From Pseudomonas hefeiensis (GTDB lineage Bacteria; Pseudomonadota; Gammaproteobacteria; Pseudomonadales; Pseudomonadaceae), in the NCBI RefSeq assembly GCF_030687835.1, contig NZ_CP117449.1, positions 3,968,001 to 4,032,000 on the forward strand: 64,000 bases of DNA, in the 5' to 3' direction. Positions 32,144-41,327 of this stretch are shown piece after piece (position 1 is the stretch's first letter; each line of letters opens with the position of its first letter). Both the position numbers and the translations under genes were made by a program. The notes beneath the pieces were generated by a model. That model saw only the letters and a program-made list of their open reading frames with translations, was not told where the DNA came from and did no database searches.

Positions 32144-33382
32144 ATGAAAGAAATGCCTAAGTACACCGATGTATTAGACCTGATCAAGCAGCGCAAACCG
32201 CAGCATGCTCTTCCTGGCGCCGCTTATTCTGATGCCGATCTGTATCGCCAGGATCTGGAGCAGATTTGGCATCGGAAGTGGATTTTTGCGGGGCACACTT
32301 TTGAGCTGGAGAAACCAGGCCAATACCTGACCCTGCAGATCGGCGATTACCCGGTAGTCGTTGTACGAGGAAAAGACGGTAGCGTCCGGGCGTTCCACAA
32401 CGCTTGTCGTCATCGTGGTTCAAAGGTCTGCACCGAGGAAAAAGGCAAGGTCGCGAAACTGGTCTGCCCCTACCACAAGTGGACGTTCGAACTCGATGGC
32501 AAGCTTATTTACGCCGGCAACATGGGCCCGGACTTCAACGCGGCCGACCATGGGCTTATACCGGCGCATTGTGAAGTGGTGCACAGCTACATTTATGTCT
32601 GCGTCGCCAAGGTGGCACCGGATTTCGAGAAGTTCCGCAGCGCTGTTTCGCCGTTCATTGGCCCTCACCATCTGGAAGACTGCAAAGTTGCCTTCGAAGC
32701 TCACTTGGTCGAGAAAGGTAACTGGAAACTCGTCTTCGAGAATAATCGCGAGTGCTATCACTGTGACGGGACCCACCCTGAACTGCTGAAGTCGTTTGTA
32801 GAAAACGTATCTGTCCAGGGCATCGGCGGTGACGAAGATCCGGAGCTTGCCGCCCACTGGAGCGCCTGCGAGGCAGCAGGTTTGGCGAGTCGGATCAACA
32901 TGGATCCTGAAGGTCAATATCGGATGACCCGGATCCCCCTCAGCGACGGTGCCAGCAGCTACACCATGGACGGCAAGCCTGCCGTCGCCAGACGCCTGGA
33001 TCGCAGTGGTGTCGATAATATCGGCGCGCTGCTGTACTTCAACTATCCATCGACCTGGAATCACTTTCTTGGCGACCACGCACTGAGCTTTCGAGTGCTG
33101 CCTCAAGGTCCGGGCGAGACCGTCGTGACCACCCGCTGGTTGGTGCACAAGGATGCACAGGAAGGGGTGGACTACGATATCGAGCGCCTGACCAAGGTCT
33201 GGATCGCGACCAATGACCAGGACCGACGCCTGGTCGAGGGAGCACAGGTCGGCGTCACGTCACCCGCTTATCAACCGGGCCCGTACTCACCGCTGGTAGA
33301 GAATGGCGTCAACCAGTTCGTCGACTGGTACTGCGAGGTCATGACCCGGCGCCTGACGGAAGCGGCTTCAAGCGTTCTATAA
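32144..33382 (+). CDS. Rieske non-heme iron oxygenase, betaine-demethylase type, copy A
   Basis: 412-residue alpha subunit. Rieske ligands C88/H90 (CRHRG) and C108/H111 (CPYHKW); mononuclear iron ligands H206 and H211 in NNRECYHCDGTH. Glu203 sits where most ring-hydroxylating oxygenases have the bridging Asp; Glu there is a feature of quaternary-amine oxygenases such as CntA and GbcA. It probably demethylates or hydroxylates a betaine-like substrate and needs a reductase; none is adjacent (the nearest is at 59125). AAGGAG precedes the ATG. Confidence 0.88.
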   Translation: MKEMPKYTDVLDLIKQRKPQHALPGAAYSDADLYRQDLEQIWHRKWIFAGHTFELEKPGQYLTLQIGDYPVVVVRGKDGSVRAFHNACRHRGSKVCTEEKGKVAKLVCPYHKWTFELDGKLIYAGNMGPDFNAADHGLIPAHCEVVHSYIYVCVAKVAPDFEKFRSAVSPFIGPHHLEDCKVAFEAHLVEKGNWKLVFENNRECYHCDGTHPELLKSFVENVSVQGIGGDEDPELAAHWSACEAAGLASRINMDPEGQYRMTRIPLSDGASSYTMDGKPAVARRLDRSGVDNIGALLYFNYPSTWNHFLGDHALSFRVLPQGPGETVVTTRWLVHKDAQEGVDYDIERLTKVWIATNDQDRRLVEGAQVGVTSPAYQPGPYSPLVENGVNQFVDWYCEVMTRRLTEAASSVL

Positions 33383-33662
33383 GCAGCGCAAAACGAGGCG
33401 AACGGAACATAAACCGTCCATTTGATTTAAAAGTTTCCATACATAAATAAGAACATGGCATTGGACGCCTCATAAAGGTGGCGAACGCCATAACGGGTGC
33501 GCATGAGCCAGGGATGACTCAACAGTTCAAGGCAGAACTATGGCGCACCGTAATGACTCACGTTCGGTATTCGAACGGACTGCCAATATGCGCTTGCCCT
33601 CCAGCTGTAATAGCGACTGAGACAAGTTAAATATTTGGTCATAAAGATAAGAAGAGGGTCGT

Positions 33663-34835
33663 ATGAGCCATGACGATGAAATTCTTTCGGTAAAAAACAT
33701 TTTCAAGGTCTTTGGTTCTAACCCAGACATCGCCATGAAAATGCTGCGCAATGGCGCCGACAAGAACGAGATTTTTGATAAAACCGGCCATGTGGTTGGT
33801 GTATTTGATGCAAGTTTCTCGGTCAAGCGAGGCGAAATTTTCGTGATCATGGGGCTGTCAGGTTCTGGCAAATCGACCATGGTGCGCCTGTTCAATCGCT
33901 TGATCGAACCCACCTCGGGAAGCATTCACCTCAACGGCCGCGAAATTACCGGGCTTTCGGATAAAGCCTTGCTCGATGTGCGGCGCAAGGAAATGGGCAT
34001 GGTGTTCCAATCCTTTGCGCTGATGCCCCACATGAGCGTGCTGGAAAATACCTCCTTTGGCCTGGAAATCGCCGGCGTGCCGGAAAAAGAACGCCATCTG
34101 CGCGCCCAGGAAGCCTTGAGCCAGGTGGGTCTGGCGGGCCACGAGCACAGCTACCCACATCAACTGTCTGGCGGCATGCAACAACGTGTCGGACTGGCCA
34201 GGGCATTGGCCAACGACCCGACGATCCTGCTGATGGACGAGGCATTTTCGGCCCTCGACCCACTGATCCGCAGCGAGATGCAGGGTGAACTGATCCGTCT
34301 GCAGGCTGAACAACAGCGCACCATCATCTTTATCTCCCACGACATCGAGGAAGCCATTCGCATCGGCCATCGCATCGCGATCATGGAAGGTGGTCGGGTC
34401 GTGCAGATCGGCACCCCGCAGGAACTGATCAACCAGCCGGCGACGGACTATGTGCGCAATTTCTTCAAGGGGTTCGACAGTTCGAGAGTGCTGACTGCCG
34501 GAGATGTGGCTCAACTGGATCCGGAAATGATCTGCCGGGTGAACGGTAAAGCGCCCAGTTTCAAAGCAGGCACACCCTATGGCTACCTGATCGACGAGCA
34601 AGATCAATTGCTGGGTGTCGTTGATACCGATGGCAACGGGAGCGTAGCGCAGGACGTTGCAGGTCAACGCCACAGTCTGCATGAACAACGCCCCGTGTAC
34701 CTCGATACACCGCTGCATGACGTGCTGGATATCGCCGCGACACTTCCTTATCCAGTACCGGTGCTTGACCGCGCAGGTGCCCTCAAGGGGACGCTTTCCA
34801 AGAGTCAGCTACTTCAAACCCTGAGTCGCCATTAA
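33663..34835 (+). CDS. proV: Glycine betaine/proline ABC transporter ATPase
   Basis: 390 residues: ATPase domain with Walker A GLSGSGKST at 64-72, signature LSGGMQQRVG near 168, Walker B ILLMDEAFSALDPL, and a C-terminal CBS-like regulatory region (about 275-385), the ProV/OpuAA layout. The N-terminal FKVFG and KTGHVVGV segments are typical. It begins the ProV-ProW-ProX-DddP series after a 280-base non-coding stretch that presumably holds the promoter. Confidence 0.95.
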   Translation: MSHDDEILSVKNIFKVFGSNPDIAMKMLRNGADKNEIFDKTGHVVGVFDASFSVKRGEIFVIMGLSGSGKSTMVRLFNRLIEPTSGSIHLNGREITGLSDKALLDVRRKEMGMVFQSFALMPHMSVLENTSFGLEIAGVPEKERHLRAQEALSQVGLAGHEHSYPHQLSGGMQQRVGLARALANDPTILLMDEAFSALDPLIRSEMQGELIRLQAEQQRTIIFISHDIEEAIRIGHRIAIMEGGRVVQIGTPQELINQPATDYVRNFFKGFDSSRVLTAGDVAQLDPEMICRVNGKAPSFKAGTPYGYLIDEQDQLLGVVDTDGNGSVAQDVAGQRHSLHEQRPVYLDTPLHDVLDIAATLPYPVPVLDRAGALKGTLSKSQLLQTLSRH

Positions 34836-34867
34836 GTGTCGGTGCAAACAAAAAAGAGGTAGCCACC

Positions 34868-35821
34868 ATGTCAGATTTCGGTTTTTTAGACCCCTTCCAA
34901 ACGGCGATCATCCCGTTGGGCGAATGGGTGCAAAACGCACTCAACTATCTCGTCCATAACTTCCGGGACGTGTTCCGGGCGGTGCGCTGGCCAATCGATC
35001 AAGTGCTCAACGGCATTGAGTTCATCCTGCAAAGCATCCCGCCGACTATCGGAATCCTGCTGTCGTCGCTATTGGGTTGGCAACTGGCAGGCAAGCGCAT
35101 GGCGCTGCTTTGCCTGGTGACCCTGACCCTGCTCGGTTCGATCGGGGTGTGGTCCGAATCCATGACCACGCTGTCCCTCGTCCTCACTTCGGTGTTCTTC
35201 TGTGCGTTGTTCGGGGTCCCGTTGGGCATTCTCAGCGCCAGGAACGACCACCTGGAACGGGCCATAAGACCTGTCCTGGACGCCATGCAGACGCTGCCGG
35301 CCTTCGTCTATCTAGTACCGGTGGTGATGTTATTCGGCATCGGTAACGTCCCCGGCGTTCTGGTGACCATCGTCTTTGCCCTCCCTCCACTGGTACGCCT
35401 GACTAATTTAGGTATCCGCCAAGTGCCGGAAGACAAGATCGAGGCGGCCCGCGCTTTCGGCTGCACGCCTCGGCAGATGCTCATGCGCGTGCAACTGCCA
35501 TTGGCCACGTCAACCATCATGGCGGGCCTCAACCAAACCCTGATGCTCTCTCTGTCAATGGTGGTCATCGCTTCGATGATCTCTGTCGGCGGACTGGGGC
35601 AGATGGTCCTGCGTGGTATCGGTCGCCTGGACATGGGCCTGGCCACCGTAGGGGGAGTCGGGCTGGTGTTGCTCGCCATCTTCCTCGATCGCCTCACACA
35701 GGCCATGGGCGAACGCATCAAAGCCGACCCAAGTTTACGCTGGTACCACACCGGTCCGGTCGGGCTTGTCATGCGCCTCTTCGGCTCACGCCAGCCTCCA
35801 GCGCAGCGCAAGACTGCATGA
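34868..35821 (+). CDS. proW: Glycine betaine/proline ABC transporter permease
   Basis: 317-residue permease: N-terminal soluble/amphipathic extension (ALNYLVHNFRDVFRAVRWPI), then about six or seven membrane helices and the EAA-like loop (EAARAFGCTPRQMLMRVQLP) that contacts the ATPase. Resembles E. coli ProW. AAAAGAGGT ribosome-binding site; 32 bases after proV, 54 bases before proX. Confidence 0.94.
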   Translation: MSDFGFLDPFQTAIIPLGEWVQNALNYLVHNFRDVFRAVRWPIDQVLNGIEFILQSIPPTIGILLSSLLGWQLAGKRMALLCLVTLTLLGSIGVWSESMTTLSLVLTSVFFCALFGVPLGILSARNDHLERAIRPVLDAMQTLPAFVYLVPVVMLFGIGNVPGVLVTIVFALPPLVRLTNLGIRQVPEDKIEAARAFGCTPRQMLMRVQLPLATSTIMAGLNQTLMLSLSMVVIASMISVGGLGQMVLRGIGRLDMGLATVGGVGLVLLAIFLDRLTQAMGERIKADPSLRWYHTGPVGLVMRLFGSRQPPAQRKTA

Positions 35822-35875
35822 AATTTCGATTAGAACTGCCGCACTCAACTAAAAAAACGAAGAAAGGTATGTGAC

Positions 35876-36901
35876 ATGTGCGAATTGAAACTCTCCCGCA
35901 ACATCCGGCGGTGCATCTCGGCTGTCGCCCTGACCGTCTTGTCATTCCATGCCGTGGCCTCGGCCGACAAGCCCGGCGACGGTGTATCGGTAACACCGAT
36001 CTTTCCTTCCATCGCCGAAGAACGCTTTCGGGGTGAAATCGCCATGGAGGGCCTGCGTGAACTTGGGTACAAGATCAAGGAGCCGAAGGAAACCGAGTAC
36101 TCCGTAATGTTGGTAGCCTTGGGCAGTGGCGACGCGGATTTCACCGTGCACATGTGGGACAATCTCCACGACACCTTCTACCAAAAGGCGGGTGGTGACG
36201 AGGACATGGTCAAGGCAGGCGATATCATGCCTGGAGTATTGCAGGGCTATCTGATCGATAAAAAGACGGCTGATGCCTACAACATCAAATACCTGACTGA
36301 CCTCAAGAAGCCAGAGATCGCAAAGCTGTTCGACGTCGACGGCGATGGTAAAGCGGACCTGACCGGCTGCAACCCCGGTTGGGGCTGTGAGCTCACCATT
36401 GACCATCACCTCAAGGCCTATGGTCTTGAGAAAGCGGTCAACCACAATCGCGGCTCCTACTTCGCGCTGATGGCAGACACCATCACCCGCTACAAACAGG
36501 GCCAGCCGATCCTCTATTACACCTGGGTCCCTCAGTGGATCGCCGGTGTGTTGGTCGAAGGTAAAGACGTGGTATGGCTCGAAGTACCGTACACCGACCT
36601 GCCAGGCGGCAATAACAAAGTCGACACCTCCTACAAAGGCAAGAATCTCGGTTTCGCCGTAGACAAGGTAGAGGCGGTACTCAACAAAGACTTTGCCAAA
36701 GAAAATCCAGCGGCCTTGAAGTTTCTTTCCCAGATGCAGATCAGCACTGACGACGAAAGTGCGCAGAACCTGAGAATGCAAAAGGGTGAGAACAAGCCAG
36801 CGGATATCACCCGGCATGCCAAGGAGTGGGTTGCTGCTCACCGTCAGCAATTCGACGCCTGGCTCCAAGCTTCCCGGGCTGCGGCCCAAGCCAGCAAGTA
36901 A
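35876..36901 (+). CDS. proX: Glycine betaine/proline periplasmic binding protein, E. coli ProX type
   Basis: 341 residues with a signal peptide ending around AVASA30. The sequence aligns with E. coli ProX nearly throughout (QGYLIDKKTAD, DGDGKADLTGCNPGWGCE). The three Trp residues that form the cation-pi box for the trimethylammonium group in ProX are present as W94 (HMWDNLHD), W169 (NPGWGCE) and W217 (YTWVPQW). A dimethylsulfonium head group would fit the same box, which agrees with the DMSP lyase gene downstream. Confidence 0.95.
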   Translation: MCELKLSRNIRRCISAVALTVLSFHAVASADKPGDGVSVTPIFPSIAEERFRGEIAMEGLRELGYKIKEPKETEYSVMLVALGSGDADFTVHMWDNLHDTFYQKAGGDEDMVKAGDIMPGVLQGYLIDKKTADAYNIKYLTDLKKPEIAKLFDVDGDGKADLTGCNPGWGCELTIDHHLKAYGLEKAVNHNRGSYFALMADTITRYKQGQPILYYTWVPQWIAGVLVEGKDVVWLEVPYTDLPGGNNKVDTSYKGKNLGFAVDKVEAVLNKDFAKENPAALKFLSQMQISTDDESAQNLRMQKGENKPADITRHAKEWVAAHRQQFDAWLQASRAAAQASK

Positions 36902-37012
36902 CGGCCCTCCTCCTTCGCCAGGCGCACTTGTGGCCTGGCCACCCAGCCTGGCCTTGAATGACTGATGTGCTGTGTCCGATGGTTATCCAGTAATGAAATC
37001 AGGATGGAATTC

Positions 37013-38371
37013 ATGACGACTTCACCTTTTTCTGTTCCGGCCGGCGCTCGCCGTATCGACCCAGCCAGGCAGCGCGCAGCTGCGCTGAAAGCCGACGGCT
37101 CCATCGACGACAACAATCGTGTCGAGATAGGACCTACACCACTGGCTTTCGCGGAGTGGGCTCAACTGGGCCTGCAAGCGCCTCATCTACCGACCATGCG
37201 CCAATACCGCCTGCAGCGGATCGTCGACCAACTGGTCGCTCGCGACCTTGGCGGCATCCTGTTGTTTGACCCGCTGAATATCCGCTACACCACCGACACC
37301 ACGAACATGCAATTGTGGACGACCCATAATCCCGCGCGAGCGTGTTTCGTCGCGGCCAGCGGCCATGTAGTGCTGTGGGATTTCCATGGCTGTGATCACC
37401 TCTCCGCCCACTTACCGTTGGTTACCGAGTTACGCAGCGGCGCGTCGTTCTTCTATTTCGAGACCGGTGAACACACCGATCGCCATGCCAGGCATTTCGC
37501 AGACCAGCTCGACGAGCTGCTGCGTCAACACGCCGGAGCCAACCGGCGCCTGGCGGTAGACCGGATCGAAGTCGCAGGCTTACGCGCACTGGATGCACTC
37601 GCGGTCGAGATTTGCAGCGGCCAGGAAGTGACCGAGTTTGCGCGGATGATCAAAGGCCCCGATGAAATCAGGGCTATGCGCTGCGCGGTGGCTTCATGCG
37701 AAGCGTCCATCGCCGAAATGCATCAGGCACTGCGGGCAGGAGCAACGGAAAACGATGTCTGGGCCGCCCTGCACTCCGGCAATATCCGCCGGGGCGGCGA
37801 GTGGATCGAAACGCGAATACTCAGCTCCGGCCCACGCACCAATCCGTGGTTCCAGGAGTCCGGCCCACGGGTATTGAACGATGGCGACTTATTGTCGTTC
37901 GACACGGACCTGATCGGCACCTACGGCATGTGCGTGGACATGTCCCGCAGTTGGATCTGTGGAGGACTCGAGCCAACAGCCGAACAGAAGCGCCTCTATC
38001 GAATTGCCCATGACCATATCATCCATAACACCGAGTTGATAAAGCCAGGCGTACGCTTTACCGAGCTGACCGCCAAGGCGCACCGCCTGCCCGAACCCTG
38101 CCGGGCTCAACGCTACGGCGTGATTTACCACGGTGTAGGGCTGTGTGATGAATACCCAAGCATTCGCTATCCGGAAGACTTGGAATCCTACGGATACGAG
38201 GGTGAATTACTGCCGGGCATGGCGCTTTGTGTCGAGGCGTATGTGGGAGAGGTGGGAGGGCAGGACGGGATCAAGTTGGAGAACCAGGTGCTGGTCACGG
38301 AGACCGGTTATGAACTGCTGACCCACTATCCCTTCGACGACAGTTTCCTGCGGGATACAACGCCCAATTAA
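37013..38371 (+). CDS. dddP: DMSP lyase DddP (M24 metallopeptidase fold)
   Basis: 452-residue protein of the M24 fold that matches DddP, which cleaves dimethylsulfoniopropionate to dimethyl sulfide and acrylate. From memory, RlDddP/RdDddP metal ligands are D295, D297, D307, H371, E406, E421 and the catalytic base D377; here D297, D299, D309, H373, E408, E423 and D379 occur with a constant offset of two. IEIGP/VEIGP, NMQLW and GGEWIETR segments also agree. It follows proX by 111 bases. ATG 37013 has AGGA at 8-base spacing; ATG 37004 is an alternative. Confidence 0.9.
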   Translation: MTTSPFSVPAGARRIDPARQRAAALKADGSIDDNNRVEIGPTPLAFAEWAQLGLQAPHLPTMRQYRLQRIVDQLVARDLGGILLFDPLNIRYTTDTTNMQLWTTHNPARACFVAASGHVVLWDFHGCDHLSAHLPLVTELRSGASFFYFETGEHTDRHARHFADQLDELLRQHAGANRRLAVDRIEVAGLRALDALAVEICSGQEVTEFARMIKGPDEIRAMRCAVASCEASIAEMHQALRAGATENDVWAALHSGNIRRGGEWIETRILSSGPRTNPWFQESGPRVLNDGDLLSFDTDLIGTYGMCVDMSRSWICGGLEPTAEQKRLYRIAHDHIIHNTELIKPGVRFTELTAKAHRLPEPCRAQRYGVIYHGVGLCDEYPSIRYPEDLESYGYEGELLPGMALCVEAYVGEVGGQDGIKLENQVLVTETGYELLTHYPFDDSFLRDTTPN

Positions 38372-38809
38372 TGAGTCAATCGATTGAGACCCGCAAGGGA
38401 TCAAGCGTAGGGTTTCTCCTGCTTGATAACTTCTCCCTGGCTTGCTTCACGCAATGCCTGGACGTGCTGGTGACCGCCAACCTCATCCGGCCCGGATCTA
38501 TAAAAGTCCATACTTTCAGTCGCAACGATTGCGAAGTCATCCCCGTTAGGCCTGGATTTGCTCGCCGAATGCGTTCGACTGTCCAAGCGCCAAATCCAAC
38601 GCTTGTTTCGCGAACAAATCAGCACGTCCCCTCAGCGCTACTATCTGGAGCTGCGACTTAGAGAAGCGCGTCGCCTGATACAAAACTCCAGACTGTCAGT
38701 CACTGATGTCGCCATTGCCTGCGGTTTCGTCTCCACTCCTCATTTCAGTAAGTGCTATAGCGCCCTATTCGACCATCCCCCATCGAAAGAAGATCGCTAC
38801 GAAATATAG
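38371..38809 (+). pseudogene. Remnant of GlxA-family AraC-type regulator
   Basis: Directly after dddP (TAATG overlap) a frame encodes only the first strands of a DJ-1/PfpI-type domain (SVGFLLLDNFSLACFTQCLD to about residue 60). The sequence then jumps to an AraC helix-turn-helix in another frame (LLAECVRLSKRQIQRLFREQ to the stop at 38809). Compared with intact relatives at 22607 and 41328, about 180 residues are missing, so this is an internal deletion plus frame change. The intact gene was probably the pathway regulator co-transcribed with dddP. Confidence 0.85.
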
Positions 38810-39041
38810 CGTTTGCTGGCAGACAACCTCGGCTGTGTCGCCGGACGTTCGTTTCACTACGTGCGGCCGCGCGCCCACCTGCCTGCTCTTTGGTTACGGG
38901 TATCCCCCTATTCGCCTGGCACCAACTTATAACGCAGGGTCATGTATTGCCTTCAATAAATGTTAGTTGTTGCGCCAGTGTTGCCCCCCGTAATCTGCAT
39001 ACGAACCAAAACCGCAAACTATTTTAATAACAGGGCACTGT

Positions 39042-39932
39042 ATGAACTTCGATGGCGTGTGGACTCCCGTTGTAACTCCCTTTAATACTTCGGGTTCCGT
39101 GGACTTCAGGTCGCTGGAAAACATCATTGACTCACTTATCGAACCAGGTGTGCATGGCCTGATCGTCGGTGGTACGACGGGCGAATACTATGCCTTGTCC
39201 CACGATGAACGGCTGGCGCTTTTCGATTTCATCGCCGACTACGCCAAATCGCGTATTCCGTTGATGGCGGGTATCAACGCCACCACCACCCAGGAAAGCC
39301 TCACGCTGGGCCTTCATGCAAAAAAAGTGGGTTTCAATGCCATTCTTCTTGCCGCTCCCTACTACTGCCAACCGACGCAACAAGAACTGCTGATCCATGC
39401 CTTGAGCGTCGATGACGCGCTCGACATGCCCATCATGCTCTACAACTTTCCGGCCCGGACCGGGACTGAAATGTCGTGGGCGTTCATCAACGGGCTTAAG
39501 GGCCGCCCCAACTTCCAGGCCATCAAGGAAAGCACCGGTTCGATTGAACGCATGCACGGCCTGCTCAACGAACACACCGATCAGCTGCAAGTGAGCTGCG
39601 GCATGGATGACCAGGTGCTGGAATTCTTCACCTGGGGCGCCCGCAGCTGGGTCGCTGGCGCGTCCAACTTCCTTGCGCCAGAACATGTTGCACTGTACCA
39701 GGCGTGTGTCGTGGAAAAGGACATGATCAAAGGCCGTGAACTGGCTACCCGTTTACTGCCGATGCTCAACCTGCTCGAACAAGGCGGCAAGTTCTGCCAG
39801 TACATCAAACACGGCTGCGAATTGGCCGGCCAGCCGGTGGGTGTGACCCGCCTGCCTTTGCAACCGCTCAGCGATGCAGAAAAAAGCGCATTCAAGATCG
39901 TTTATGAACAGCTGACGGCTCATCGCGCCTGA
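39042..39932 (+). CDS. DapA-family lyase/deaminase, copy 2
   Basis: 296-residue dihydrodipicolinate synthase-family protein with the full active-site set: GGTTGE at 43-48, Tyr134 (LYNFPARTG) and Schiff-base Lys162 (AIKESTGS). More canonical than copy 1 at 28198. Twenty-three bases separate it from the FAD oxidoreductase that follows, repeating the DapA-oxidoreductase pairing of 26.8-29.1 kb. A role as an imino-acid deaminase or keto-acid aldolase is inferred; lysine synthesis is unlikely in this context. Confidence 0.9.
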   Translation: MNFDGVWTPVVTPFNTSGSVDFRSLENIIDSLIEPGVHGLIVGGTTGEYYALSHDERLALFDFIADYAKSRIPLMAGINATTTQESLTLGLHAKKVGFNAILLAAPYYCQPTQQELLIHALSVDDALDMPIMLYNFPARTGTEMSWAFINGLKGRPNFQAIKESTGSIERMHGLLNEHTDQLQVSCGMDDQVLEFFTWGARSWVAGASNFLAPEHVALYQACVVEKDMIKGRELATRLLPMLNLLEQGGKFCQYIKHGCELAGQPVGVTRLPLQPLSDAEKSAFKIVYEQLTAHRA

Positions 39933-39955
39933 CCCATACGGCGGAGGCGTTTGCC

Positions 39956-41284
39956 ATGCAGCTTCAGTGTAATTTCCTGCCTCAAAACGATGGTCAACCC
40001 GGTTGGTACGAAACGCTGCCACCGCCCGCCCCCGGCAACCCGCTCAAAGGCGCCGTCAGGGCCGACTGGGCGGTGCTCGGCGCAGGCCTGGCGGGTTTGG
40101 CTGCCGCCCGGAGACTGGCCGAACTTCTACCCGAGGCGTCGATTGCGTTGATCGACGCCAAGCGGGTCGGTTTCGGTGCGGCCGGACGCAACTCCGGCTT
40201 CATGGTGGACTTACCCCATGACCTGACGTCCCACAGCTACACCTCCGACCGGACCGCCGACCAGCGAATCATTCGATTGAGCCGTGGCGGCATCGATTTC
40301 ATGCGCCAGATCGTCCAGCGCGAAGGCATCGAGTGTGATTGGCGCGAGCAGGGCAAGTTGCATGGCGCCGTCAATCCACAAGGCATCGCCGCGCTTGAGT
40401 CTTTTGCCAAAGGGCTGAACGGGTTGGGGGAGCCCTACACGATGCTCGATGCCGCGCGGATGAAAGCGATCACCGGTACCGACTTCTACAAATCGGGGCT
40501 GCATGCCCCCGGTTGCGTACTCGTTCAACCCGCCGCGTTATGCAGGGGCCTGGCGCAATCGTTGCCGGCGAACGTCACGTTGTATGAAGACAGCCCTGTA
40601 TTGAACATTGAGCTTGGCAAACCTCATGCGCTGACGACCGCCCAAGGCGTGCTTTCGGCGCCGCGCATGGTCATGGCCAACAATGCCTACGCGGCACCGT
40701 TCGGCCAGCTGGGGCTCAAGGGGCGGTTGCTACCCGTCTACACCTACGCCAGCTTGACCCGGGAGTTGACCGCCGAGGAGCAGGCCCGCCTGGGCGGCGA
40801 CCAAAGCTGGGGGCTCATTCCCGCTGACCCGCTGGGCACCACCGTGCGCAGGCTCGCCAATGGCCGGATTTGCATCCGCAACTCCTTCACTTACAACCCT
40901 CGCCTGGCAGCGAGCCCCCGTACGCTTGAGCGTGTACGCCGCGCTCACCGCCATTCCTTCGAGGCACGTTTTCCAATGTTGCCGGGCGTGCCGTTCGAAT
41001 ACACCTGGGGCGGCGCGCTGTGCATTTCGCGCAACTCCGGATCGGCCTTCGGCGAGATCGCCCCGGACGTGTTCAGCGCCGTGTGCTGCAACGGCTTGGG
41101 CCTGACCCGCAGCACCGTGGCAGGCAAACTGATCGCCGAATACGCCGTGGGAATGGACAGTGAGTTGCTGGACATCATGCTCGATCAACCCGCCCCCTGC
41201 TGGAATCCACCGGAACCTTTCCTGGGCCTGGGGCTGCGCTCTTCCATTGCCTGGAAGGAGTGGCAGGCAGGTGCGGAACTCTGA
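39956..41284 (+). CDS. FAD-dependent oxidoreductase (DAO family, PuuB-like), copy 2
   Basis: 442 residues with Rossmann motif G42-A-G-L-A-G47 after a 38-residue N-terminal extension, and the family segment GRNSGFMVDLPHD from residue 77. Paralogue of 26854-28179, with colinear conserved blocks along the full length. GGAGG ribosome-binding site. It probably oxidises an amino or imino acid product, delivering the imine to the DapA-family partner (inference). Confidence 0.88.
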   Translation: MQLQCNFLPQNDGQPGWYETLPPPAPGNPLKGAVRADWAVLGAGLAGLAAARRLAELLPEASIALIDAKRVGFGAAGRNSGFMVDLPHDLTSHSYTSDRTADQRIIRLSRGGIDFMRQIVQREGIECDWREQGKLHGAVNPQGIAALESFAKGLNGLGEPYTMLDAARMKAITGTDFYKSGLHAPGCVLVQPAALCRGLAQSLPANVTLYEDSPVLNIELGKPHALTTAQGVLSAPRMVMANNAYAAPFGQLGLKGRLLPVYTYASLTRELTAEEQARLGGDQSWGLIPADPLGTTVRRLANGRICIRNSFTYNPRLAASPRTLERVRRAHRHSFEARFPMLPGVPFEYTWGGALCISRNSGSAFGEIAPDVFSAVCCNGLGLTRSTVAGKLIAEYAVGMDSELLDIMLDQPAPCWNPPEPFLGLGLRSSIAWKEWQAGAEL

Positions 41285-41327
41285 TTGCCTGAACGCTTGG
41301 ATATGCCCCCAAGAGGAGCACAATATC

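Noticed and set aside
37013..38371. Naming the M24-fold protein a Xaa-Pro aminopeptidase or creatinase
   Set aside because: The full ligand set, the Asp six residues after the metal His (HGVGLCD) and the DddP-type N-terminus (VEIGPTPLAFAEW) favour DddP.
39042..39932. Calling this gene dapA (4-hydroxy-tetrahydrodipicolinate synthase)
   Set aside because: It is paired with a flavin oxidase and a GlxA regulator inside a catabolic locus and has a paralogue in the same setting; lysine biosynthesis is unlikely.
26854..41284. Assigning a complete trans-4-hydroxyproline pathway
   Set aside because: Oxidase, DapA-type and ALDH genes fit, but no hydroxyproline epimerase or betaine epimerase is present, so the substrate cannot be fixed.
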